From Diphasiastrum complanatum (Eukaryota > Streptophyta > Lycopodiopsida > Lycopodiales > Lycopodiaceae): a stretch of 64,000 nucleotides of DNA. Numbering within the stretch: the stretch's first letter is position 1; each line of letters starts with the position of its first letter. Where the stretch lies: contig CM055108.1 of NCBI GenBank assembly GCA_029204225.1, positions 708,217-772,216 of the forward strand. The letters are read 5' to 3'. The notes beneath the pieces are model-generated. The model was not told where the DNA came from. It searched no databases and saw only the letters and a list, made by a program, of their open reading frames with translations. Shown here piece after piece: positions 38,131 through 48,200 of this stretch. The position numbers were made by a program, and so were the translations under genes.

Positions 38131-40600
38131 ATCTGAAGCACTTGATAAATTCACAGAAATATGTGAATTGGGCTGAGAGATGTACAGGCAACAAAGTGAA
38201 GCAGATCATAACAGATCGAGGTGGCGAATACATCTCAAATCACTTCACTGACTTCTGCAATGATCATGGCATCATTCACAGAAGAACTACAGCCTACACA
38301 TCGCAACACAAATGGTGTTGTTGAAAGAAAGAACAGGACCCTAATGGAAGCAGCCAGATGCATGATGGCCTACTCGAAAGCTCCAAGGGCACTGTGGGCT
38401 GAAGCAGTAGCTATAGTCGCATAAATCCAGAATAGAACGGGCAAGTCTGGTGTTCCTCACACGACACCACATGAGCTGTGGTGGGGTAGAAAGCCCAGTC
38501 TGTCTCACGTCAGAATCTTTGGTTGTGCAGCTTATGCACATATTCTTGATAAGCTTCAAAATAAGCTTGATGAGAAAGCCGAGCAAGGATTTCTGGTAGG
38601 TTATGACAACAATTCGTCATACTACAGAGTCTACATGCCAGACATGAACACTGTGAAAATAGTGAGAGATGTCAGATTCGATGAGAGCAGGACAATGGAC
38701 AATGACGATCCTGTCAGCTACGAAGTTCTGGAGAGACAGTACTATGACCTGCCGCCAATGACAAAGGGGACAGAGGACGAACACGAAAACGAAGATATTC
38801 GAGTCGTCTCTCATTCAAGCGACGAATCTGACGATGAAAGATTTGAGAGGCAACATGCTACCGCGGTTCTTGTAAACCAAGATGGTTCCAGACCAAGCAG
38901 AGCAGACAAGGGCAAAGGCATAGCTGTTCCAGGAGGATCTCCTAGAAGGTCGACAAGACCACGAAGAGCACCAGCAAGATATGTGCCAGGCAGCTCAGCT
39001 TCCACATCAGAAGAGTTCTGCGGATTCAGTGGCGAACCACAGACTTTCGAGGAGGCGATTGAAGGTTCAGAAAAGGACAAATGGATCCAAGCCATGGACA
39101 AAGAGATAGAGCCTATGAGGAAGAACCAGGTATGGACGCTAGTGCCATTACCACATAAGCGCAAGACTATCAAATGCAAATGGGTCTTCAAGCTCAAATA
39201 CGAATCAGACTGTCAAATGCAAATGGGTCTTCAAGCTCAAATACGAACCAGGTATGGACGCTAGTGCCATTACCACATAAGCGCAAGACTGTCAAATGCC
39301 CCTATCATTAAACATTCATCTCTACGTCTGTTATTTGCATATGCAGCAGCTTATGACCTCAGGATCCACATTGTGGACCAGAAGACAGCCTTTTTGCATG
39401 GCGAATTAGACGAAGAGGTCTACATGGATCAAGCCCCAGGATATGTCTCGAAGTCACTTCATGACTATGCATGTAGAATGCATAGAAGCATCTACGGTCT
39501 GAAACAATCAACCCGACAATGGTACAAGAAGAGAAATCAAGTCCTGAAATCATTACGGTTCAATCCTCTCTTGGTTGATTCCAATGTATATGTCAGAGTT
39601 ACAGATGGGCAGATCATCATTGTGGCTGTGTATGTAAATGACACTTTGATACTTTGCAGGAGTGAGCAGCTAATTCTGAAGTAAAGACAAACATCTCGAA
39701 ACACTTCAAGATCGTGGAGCTGGGAGAAGCTAGGTGTTACCTAGGCTTGCAAATTCAAAGGGACTATGAGGAGGTAAGTTATACCTTCACCAGTCCAGAT
39801 ACACCCAGAAGATCCTAGAGGACTTTGGGATGCTGAACGACAAAGGAGCGAACACTCCAATGCTCGTAGGGACGGTGTTGATGAATGATGACTGTCCAAA
39901 GACTGAGGAAGAGAGAGAACAGATGCAGCTCACACCTTACAGGAAGCTGATAGGATCACTGATGTACCTTGCTGACAATACATGTCCTGACATTGCTTAT
40001 GCAGTATTCAGGATGAGCCAATTCTGCACGAATCTAGGCTCGACACATTGGAAGATTGCAAAAAATTTTTTCCAATATCTTCAATTAACGAGGGATTATG
40101 GCTTGTGTTATTGTCGTTGTGCAAGCTTCGGGATACTTTCCTACAGCGACGCAAGCTGGGCATCTCTCAAGGATGACTGTAAAAGCGTCTGAAGAGGATG
40201 CACCATCGCATCAGGAGCAGCAGTTCTCTGGGTCAGCAAGAAGCAGATTGTTGTAGTCCAATCATCCTGTGAAGCAGGATATGTTGCAGCAGCAAAGATG
40301 GCCAACTAAATAATCTGGCTAAGGCAGTCTGGACGAATTGGGCGAAACAAGGAATGAGTCCCTAGTCTTACAGATGGACAACACCTCTGCAATACACCTG
40401 ACAAAAGATCCCATGTTCCATTTCAGAACAAAGCACATTGCGATCAAGTACCACTTGATCAGGGATCTAATTGAGAGGAAGCTGCTGCAAACCACCTTCA
40501 TCGAAACGAGAGACATGGTTGCTGACATCCTCACTAAAGACCTGTACAAAAGACTCTTTGAGAGACAAAGGAGCAGTCTCGGGATCGTAAAGCTATCATG
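38110..40600 (+). pseudogene. Copia integrase, RT and RNase H, broken
   Basis: Integrase second half: KQIITDRGGEYIS (catalytic Asp) and NGVVERKNRTLMEAAR (catalytic Glu), with a frame change between them near 38318; then LWAEAVAIVA, GRKPSLSHVRIFGC and the acidic linker to 39200. RT begins (KDKWIQAMDKEIE, KCKWVFKLKYE), is scrambled by local duplication at 39126-39299, has a deletion, then resumes at 39373 (DQKTAFLHGELDEEVYM, SIYGLKQSTRQWY, YVND where YVDD is expected). RNase H runs 39930-40560 with several frame changes (YRKLIGSLMYLADN, YSDASWASLKDDCKS, DNTSAIHLTKDP, RDMVADILTKDL). The catalytic YVDD change and the deletions show it is inactive. Confidence 0.88.
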
Positions 40601-40603
40601 CTT

Positions 40604-40614
40604 TGAGAGGGAGC
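40604..40614 (+). other. Polypurine tract of the nested copia
   Basis: GAGAGGGAGC-type purine run immediately before the 3' LTR start at 40615, the expected plus-strand priming site. Confidence 0.7.
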
Positions 40615-41697
40615 TGAAGAAACAAAACGTTTCTAATTACAAAGCCTTGCTAGCTTTCAACCCTTAGCCCGACAAAGACATTCGCGAACTCGAAGATCTG
40701 AAGACACGAAGCACGAAAAGTTTTGTGAACACAAAAGTCAAAGGATGTGAAGAACGGTTCGCGAACACGAAAGTCAAAACAGACGAAGACAAATGGTTTG
40801 TGAACACGAAAGTCAAAGCAGACGAAGACAAACGGTTCGTGAACACGAAAGATTCACGAACAAGAATCTTTTGCGGTCCAGTACGAGAGAAGGCAAACGA
40901 CCAAAACGAAACCAACGACGGAAACGAAACCTTCTTCTGCCTACACGCTCCAAAGAGTACCAGCAAGATCATGCAAGTACCCAAAAGTACAGATATCTGA
41001 TCTGATGGTATGATGTCAGCAGATACATTTTAGGTCATGGCTAATCTACCACTCTTGTAATTTCCTGATTAGTTGTAGATGTTTAATCACTCTAATCTTA
41101 GATTCACATAGAGCGACCATACTTACTAGATGATATTTGACATATAGATCAACAGAATACACATACAGAGTAATGTAATAGTCTGATGCTAGTAAGCAAT
41201 CAAGACGAAAAACAGACAACAAGTCCGCCTGCATGCGAGACGAGCTCTGTGATCAAGATCCATAGAGATCCAACTGTCTGCTAGTAAAGCGAGACGATTA
41301 CTTGTGAGAGAACCATGTTTCTCCCACGCCAACACACTGCGTGGATTGCATGCATTGCCTGAAGAATCAGAGAAGAAAATCAATAGATGATATCGTAGCC
41401 TTTGCGCACATGTCAATTTCTATTGTGTTTGATCTCGAATGCAAATGCTTCTGCTGTTAATCGTATGTTTGAGTTCTTTCTCGTTCATTTGAATTTCGCA
41501 CCTTGGTTGAAACTATGTTGAATGCTACATTAAATTTATGAACGTAGATCAGTAGTGCCTTACTACACTCTGGAGGACTGTAGGAGTGATTCAGCTGGCA
41601 GTGTCCAGCGATCGCATCTGAACTCCATCCGAGTCGCAAGAGGGAATCGCGGTTTCTTCGCGACTGTTTCGCGAATTATTCTTCTCATTCCCCATCA
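40615..41697 (+). repeat. 3' LTR of the nested copia element
   Basis: Starts TGAAGAAACAAAACG and ends CCCCATCA; 1,083 bp, 37 bp longer than the 5' LTR because the internal roughly 39-bp repeat at 40720-40860 has an additional unit. Confidence 0.9.
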
Positions 41698-41702
41698 GCT
41701 AG

Positions 41703-43210
41703 TGTCAAAGCTTATAGTGTTTTGGATGGATTTAATGGATACAACCAAGTTGATATTGAACTTGCTAATCGACACAAAACTACATTTGCGAATGGGAATT
41801 GATGTCATTTGGGTTGTGCAATGCACCAAGTACTTTTCAATGCGTGATGCACTTTTCCTTCAAGAAATATTTGCAAAAATCTATTGAAATCTACTTGGAC
41901 GATCTTGGAGTTCATGGTATGGAATCGAAATACTTGGAACATCTGGAAAAAGTGCTTAAATGATGTCGCAAGTTTCAGATATTTTTGAATCTAGGAAAGT
42001 GTCAGATTTGGGTTACACACATAATTATTCTAGGTCATGTAATAGACATTGCATTGCTACGAATCTATCCAAGATCAAAATCATCATGGATCTACCTCCA
42101 TTAGGCACCACCAGAGAAGTTTATAATTTTTATGGGTCATGCAAACCACTACCAAATATTTATCTTATTTTTTGTAGATCTAACATGGCCTATATATAAG
42201 TTGATTATTGTACCAATCTAGACAATTGAGACTTTGGAGTCATTTGAGAAATTGAAGAATGTATTAATTTTTGCACCGATATTATAAGCACGTAACTGGA
42301 CTATACAATTCCATGTGCATATTGATGCGTCAAAATATGCTATTGGATCGGTGGTAACACAAATATAAGAATTATTTTCCTGTCAGATTTGCTAGTCGTC
42401 AACTAAATAATGTTGTGAAATGAAGTATTCCACAACAGAGCGTGAAGCTTTGGCTATGGTATTTCCTATTAAGAAATGTCACTTTGTATACTGATCATCA
42501 ACCTTTGTTGTATATGGCGAACAAGGCATGCAATACTGGATGTATTGCAAAATTATTACTTTTATTATCAGAATTCGATTTTCGAGTTCGGAAATGTAAA
42601 CATCATTACCTTGCGGATCATGTTTCAAGAATACAATCAGGACCACATAAGTAGATGATGGACTACCAGATGTTGCATTATTTTACGTGGAAGCAGAACT
42701 TGAATGAAAAGGAGATATTGTTGAGTATTTGCTAATGAGTCAACCCAACAAGTCATTGTCCAAAGTTCAATAGCAAAGATTTGTTGTAAAAGCAAAACCT
42801 TATCAATTGATCACAGGCTAGTTGGGTCAAAGAGGAGTTGATATTCTTCGAAGATGTATTTTCGCCACCCGAAGTATCTGATTTAATCATGTTGTCACAT
42901 GATGAAATGGGAGGAGGAGGTCATTTTGCAGTTGAGATTACTATTTGCAAGATTTTGCAATCAAGATGTTGGTGGCCTTCAATTTATAAGGATACAAAAA
43001 GTACTCTTGTGATGTTTGTCAATGTGCACGTCGACCAACAAAACACAATTATGAACCATTGCGTTTAGTGTTAGCGCAAGTATTGTTTGAGAAGTGGGGA
43101 CTTGACTATGTCGGGCACTGCTTTTAGGTAATGGCTCAGGCACCTTATTAAGCATTGCACTCCTTGAGGATAATAGTACTGAATAGGTTGTCAAATTTTT
43201 TTCAGAACGG
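41703..43210 (+). pseudogene. Gypsy RT (3' half), RNase H and integrase, decayed
   Basis: Continues the RT split at 35922: VKAYSVLDGFNGYNQVDIE, then decayed thumb sequence near 42030-42140 (KIKIIMDLPP, GTTREVY). RNase H at 42300-42650 (FHVHIDASKYAIGSVV, DHQPLLYMANK, ADHVSRIQ). Integrase zinc-binding region at 42860-43060 (HDEMGGGGHFAVE, KILQSRCWWPSIYKD) and the start of the catalytic core (FEKWGLDYVG) at about 43090. Many stops. The end near 43210 meets the promoter of the next ORF. RT of the HFPLPF type fits the same broad gypsy group as the gag remnants elsewhere in the window. Confidence 0.82.
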
Positions 43211-43255
43211 ACCTACCAAAAAAATACTTTGTCTACTAGACCCTCCAAATTAGCC

Positions 43256-43262
43256 TATATAA
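43256..43262 (+). promoter_or_regulatory. TATA box
   Basis: TATATAA in the context AGCCTATATAAGGGCC, 42 bp before an ATG at 43304 that opens a coding-like region. Confidence 0.5.
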
Positions 43263-43303
43263 GGGCCAAATTCGATTGATTTCTCATCAATTTAACTGCA
43301 ATC

Positions 43304-44060
43304 ATGTCTTCAACTAAGTCTGATACCTCTGCCTCTCCTATCTCACTCATCAAGAGGGATGTTTATGTAGAACGTGATATTATGGCCCTAGCTAGTACTG
43401 AAAAAATTGGTTGAATGGATAATCCTTGTCAAGCCTCTGTTCAAGATGATGGGCATTCATGCTACAATATTTTAAACAAAACCAATCTGAAATTTATTAA
43501 TATGGCCTTTGGCATGTGGAACGAGACCAAAGTAAAGTCTTATATCAAGTACCAAGGAGTCTTGCACAAGGTGCACGTTATTGAGGCCGCCCTTGCTGCA
43601 ATAGGAACAATTTTTGGTCCTAAGTCCACCCCTCCCATAAGGTATCCCATAGCATCACTAAGCCATTTCTAGATACCAAAATCCCTCAGTTACAGACAAA
43701 TGATGGCTATCTGATCGAGGCCATTTGTGATTCAGTTGTACATACAACATCAAAGCTTACTAATTCACTTTGTCAAGGAATGCATTTCTTTGCAAATGAT
43801 GCATCAAATAGTGAAATATATAAGGAATTTGCATTGCACAACCATCTGACTGGTCCTTGGAGAATTGAACCCAACATAAAGAAACAATTTGCGACGGAAT
43901 TTTTTTTTCTTTACTTGTGACGTCTTTATTTGAGAGCAAAGTGAAAGCATTGTACTAGCAATATACCAACCAGCACCAGCCGAGGCATCACACAAGGGGA
44001 GTACGTCTCAGGCCGTAGGCAAATCTACAGCGAGATCGTTTCACCTAGCTCACCTCGGTT
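43304..44060 (+). pseudogene. Unrecognised ORF, about 250 residues, three breaks
   Basis: ATG at 43304 gives MSSTKSDTSASPISLIKRDVY, a TGA at 43412, then 43415-43672 open (NMAFGMWNETKVKSYIKYQG, ALAAIGTIFGPKSTPP). A frame change at about 43655-43675 leads to a further open stretch (TKIPQLQTNDGYLIEAICDS, GPWRIEPNIKKQF) and a TGA at about 43932, ending near 44060 with a Ser/Ala-rich tail. A TATA box lies 42 bp upstream. Composition suggests a soluble protein of capsid-like or regulatory size, but I recognise no family. It sits between the gypsy integrase and a copia LTR, so it may be an accessory ORF of an element or an independent insertion. Confidence 0.45.
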
Positions 44061-44080
44061 AGTCAATGTACTTAGTCACT

Positions 44081-45149
44081 TGTTGGAATTCTATGCTCAA
44101 GCCCAATTCCATTAGATAATGAGCATCCTAAAAAATTCTTGTTTATATCTATTATTGAAAACAACAAAAAGAAGGAAGGAAGAAGGCTCGAAGTTTTGTA
44201 TAGAAGATAAAAAAAATCAGGATCAAATTTTTCCAACCCAAGCCTATTTTTCGACCCAATGTTAATCTCATCAAAGAGAGATTTTCAGACCCCGGATCGA
44301 ATCGGATTGAGGCAAAAAATATCTGGGCGTCTGCAACCTTGGATCGGATCGGATCGATGGTCTAATTTATTTGGGTGTCTTTGACCCTGGATCAGGTTGG
44401 ATTGAGTCTAATAAATCCGACCCTTTGTATAAATCCGACCCAATGTATAAATTCTGACCCTTTGTAAAATTCTGACCCTTTGCACTGTCAACTCGGAAAT
44501 CCGACCCACGTCACGACGTTGACAGTCCGCCTATTTCTGTACACAACTCTCTGGCAAAAATGGCGACTAGCTATTGCAGAATAAATGTAGTTAATTAAGT
44601 AGGTCAATGTAAGCTTTCAATGTACTGATCATTTGACTTCCAATCATCAAGGAAGATCTACTGGAGTTAGCATTCTGGTCAAATTATTATCCTGTAGACA
44701 TCATGTTGTAAATAGTCAAGTTCAGTTTTCAAGTTTTTGAATCATTATCAACGAACTCAACTAAAGTCTATTTTTGAGCACTCATTGATTTGCGCCCAGC
44801 TTCACGCTCTTGTACTCCATTTTGATAATTATCACTGTGCAAGTTTTTGTCTACATTCTAGTTCTATTGCGCATTGTTGTATTGTTCGATCCATCTTGAA
44901 TGCATTGTTGGTAACTGCAGCACTTCCGATCCTCAGCTACAACACCACCTGCACCACTTCCTCTGCACCAAATTTCCACTAATCTCTGACTTGATGTCAG
45001 AGAGTCTATTTCTATCAGATCTCTACTATTCTGATATCAGTTGCTCCCTCATCTCTGAATTCACTGAAATCCTACATGGTATAAGAGCATATGTTTCTAT
45101 CAGAGCTCTACTAATCTGATACCATCTTTATTTCTCTAATTTTCCAACA
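44081..45149 (+). mobile_element. Copia 5' LTR
   Basis: Begins TGTTGGAATTC and ends TTTTCCAACA (inverted ends), 1,069 bp, followed directly by TGGTATCAGAGC. It contains repeated phrases of GACCC..TGTATAAAT at 44430-44480. No 3' LTR lies in the window. Confidence 0.75.
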
Positions 45150-45161
45150 TGGTATCAGAGC
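45150..45161 (+). other. Primer-binding site
   Basis: TGGTATCAGAGC adjacent to the LTR end. A second near-copy, TGGTATCAGAGTGG, occurs at 45193, and TGGTATAAGAGC at 45077 inside the LTR. Confidence 0.8.
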
Positions 45162-45334
45162 TCAACTCTATGGTCCTATGGATTTACGACATGGTATCAG
45201 AGTGGGCGGCTCAATAATCTGCATTTCCATTGCGGATTCAGTCTTGTTTCTACCAAGACTTCATCTCAGCAAGTGCGCAGCCAACAATATTTTGCTATTG
45301 TTGTTTCTACCAATGATATAGCTACTATACCACA

Positions 45335-46430
45335 ATGGATTCTACTTCTAGTTCTTCTCTGATTGACAAGCTCGATGGAGATAACTACCATCTTTGGAAG
45401 TTCAAGATGAAGGTCGTTCTACTAGCCAAGGAACTGTGGGACTTAGTTGATGGTATTGAAATCAAGCCAGAGGCTGATGTAGTTAGCATCACCAAATGGT
45501 GACAACAAGATGGCAAGGCATTTGCCTTAATCACTCTGAATATCAGAGACTTCCAAATCAGTCATATCCGATCTGCACAGACTGCTATCGATGCTTGGAA
45601 CATCCTGACAACTCTCTATGACATCAAAGATGTCGCTTCCAAACTACATCTGAGGAAGAAATTCTTCACACTCTGAATGTCTGACGCAGACACCATTTCT
45701 AGCCATCTCAACACATTCAAAAACCTCATGGAGCAAATGACTGCAACAAGATCAAACATTGAATATTCAGATGCAGTAATGACTCGTTTATCGAGTCTCC
45801 TTGAAGCCTATAAAACATGGGTCATGGTTATTTTGCAGCAGCAGCTTACTCTATCAAGAGGAGATCAGAAGGAATGCATCCTCCTTAGGCTCAGTCATTT
45901 CTATGTTGTTACAAGAGGAGATAAGAAAGAATGCATCCTCCTTAGCCTTAGGATCGGATCCTCAAGTTTTATACACAAACAAAAATCACTAAAATCAGAA
46001 GAGATCTCCAAATTCAGATTTTCCTGACAGAAAGAGCAACTTGTAGTTTGGGTCAAATTTTGGCACAGGGTCGAATTTTGGATCAGGATCAAATTCAAAT
46101 TTTCCTTCATCATTCCAACAAAAGTAGAACCTGTTTTGCAAATACTGTAAAAGGATTGGTTATCTCGTCAAGGACTGTAGAACACTCAAGTACAACAATG
46201 AAAAGAAGATGCAATCCCAACAACAAGCCAACATCTCTTGATCTTGATTGGACCCTTCTAACAAATCTCTCACTTATGATTGGACCCTTGACTCTTTGCC
46301 AACACATTGACTTTGATCACTCATCAAATCTATCTTTGACACTTGTAAACAACCTAACTAGCTCGAGCTATGTTATAATTGACTTTTGGCCTAATGATGA
46401 TAAAACAAGTGTACTTGACCTCTAAGGCCA
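45335..46430 (+). pseudogene. Copia gag remnant
   Basis: ATG at 45335 (MDSTSSSSLIDKLDGDNYHLW, FKMKVVLLAKELWDLV), then DGKAFALITLNIRDFQISHI, DVASKLHLRKKFF and NTFKNLMEQMTA. Stops at about 45500 and 45677. A local duplication at 45850-45960 (TCAGAAGGAATGCATCCTCCTTAGG-type phrase twice) spoils the following region. A zinc knuckle CKYCKRIGYLVKDC is visible at about 46138-46185. Homology fades by 46430. Confidence 0.8.
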
Positions 46431-47300
46431 AAAATGGCCCTATCACCTAATGACACCAAGATGCTTGACTCACAAGCTTTACGACACCCCTAAAGTCAAC
46501 ATAGATAACTTTTTATATTTTTCACACTCCTAAAAAGATATCTAATATAGAAAAACATAGATATTGGATTTCAATCTATAGTTGATCTAAAGTGCAAGAA
46601 CAAAGCTTAGGAGATCTTAATCACACATTAGGGCATTCCCACCGTGTAAATTTTATGATCTCACGCTTTTCTGATTTGTGGCTTTTTTCGACCATCATGA
46701 GGCTTCTAAACATTTATGGTTCTCAAATCTTGCAAATTTTGTGACCCTAAATGATTCTTGCATTATTTTTATTTTTGAGTACTTTTTGTTTTGTTGACTT
46801 TTCCGTACCTCTAATTTCATTATTACTTTGATTTTATGATTGTTTGACAAGAATTCACATAGTTGGTTTTTTTATAGTATTTTTTTGAGATATACAACTT
46901 CGCAAGTGTCACAAAATTTGCAAATATATGAACCCTTGTGTAATGCCGACTTGTTTGAAAGCCCTTTGGTCACAAATTTTCGTTATTTTCAAGAGGGGAT
47001 ACTACCTTCAATATTTTTTCGTTACTTTTGATATTTTTTGGCATATGAGAGGTTCATTATTTATTTTTCTTTTTATAAGTTATATAAATCACGTTAAATT
47101 TTAGGCCCATTTTCGCTCAAAAAGTTGATATTTCCTTTAAACGACACAGACAATGGTTGTGTACAATAGCTAGTTAGGCACTTTATGTGTGATTTGAGGA
47201 AGGGGAGAAGGTATTTAATACAAGCTTTTGTTCAGTCACAAAAAGAGGCAAGGATACCTTTATGAATTAGGTCATTGTCATTTATTTTCTTTTCAAGCTC
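46431..47300. other. No gene recognised
   Basis: AT-rich, no conserved domain; probably decayed copia internal sequence between the gag remnant and the integrase remnant, but no motif supports that. Confidence 0.4.
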
Positions 47301-48200
47301 TAAATACAATAGTCACCATTAATAAATACTTGATTTGGCACTATAGATTGGGTCACTTAAGTTATTATGCACATGTCAAAGCATAATCTAGTATGTGACC
47401 TGAATTATTCTAGCAGCTCAAAACACAATCTTTGTGAGAATTGTATTTTAGAGAAGCATGCTAGGAAATCTTACAGTTAGATCAAGTTCTGTTAGTCCTA
47501 TCAAGTTCATGTTCAAAAGGATTCTTAGACATAATGCATAGTGACTTGTGTGGCTCAATGCACAAATCCACTTTAGGAGGAGCAAAATATTTCTTGACCT
47601 TCATTGATAAATTTTCAAGAAGGATTGAAGTCCATTGTTTAAAACAAAAATTTGAAGCCCTAAAGTATTTTAAGATCTACAAGCAACAAGTTGAGATAAA
47701 ACAAGAAGAAAGTTAAGGCCTTAAGGACTGATAAATACATTTGCAATTAGTTCATTGAATTTTGTCAAATTCATGGCATTCAACAACACCTCAACACATG
47801 GCATAACAGAGAGAGAAAGAAATTAGTTGAAAGTGCCATAGCAATGTTGGCACATGAATTATTATCCAATTTCTTTTGGGAAGAGGTTGCTACATCAACT
47901 TGCATTCAAATTATATGCATTACTAAAAGCTTGTCCAAGAAGACTCCACAAAAAGCATGGACAAGAAGTAAACCTTGCTTAAAGGATCTAAGAGTTCTTT
48001 GTTGTATTTCCTTTGATCAATTACTAAGGAAGGTTAGGAAGACAAAGCATCAACTCTATATGTGCTAGTTCCCCCTTAGAGCATAAGGACTTTAGACTTT
48101 ATGACCATTTAAATCGTAAATTCTTTGTGTGCAGGGATGCGATTTTCTTGGAAGATCAATTTATGGATGTCAAGGAGAAGGATAAATTTTAGTTGATGTT
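47300..48200 (+). pseudogene. Copia integrase remnant
   Basis: GAG-pre-integrase piece near 47340 (YRLGHLSYYAHVK), then the integrase core 47534-47716 (MHSDLCGSMHKSTLGGAKYF, LTFIDKFSRRIEVHCLKQK), where HSDLCG holds the first catalytic Asp. Weaker downstream pieces at 47844-48180 (LAHELLSNFFWEEV, VCRDAIFLEDQF) match the integrase C-terminal half. Heavily interrupted. It may be from the same element as the gag at 45335, with the intervening protease lost. Confidence 0.75.

Larger units (their letters stand above)
35918..41702 (+). mobile_element. Complete copia LTR retrotransposon nested in gypsy RT
   Basis: Two LTRs (35923-36968 and 40615-41697), a 5-bp target duplication GCTAG (35918-35922 and 41698-41702), a PBS and a polypurine tract define a 5.78-kb insertion. 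Internally it keeps gag, two zinc knuckles, part of integrase, part of RT and RNase H, but has lost protease and the first half of integrase and carries stops and frame changes, so it cannot be autonomous. The gypsy host sequence is continuous across the insertion, giving a clear relative age: gypsy first, copia later. Confidence 0.92.
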
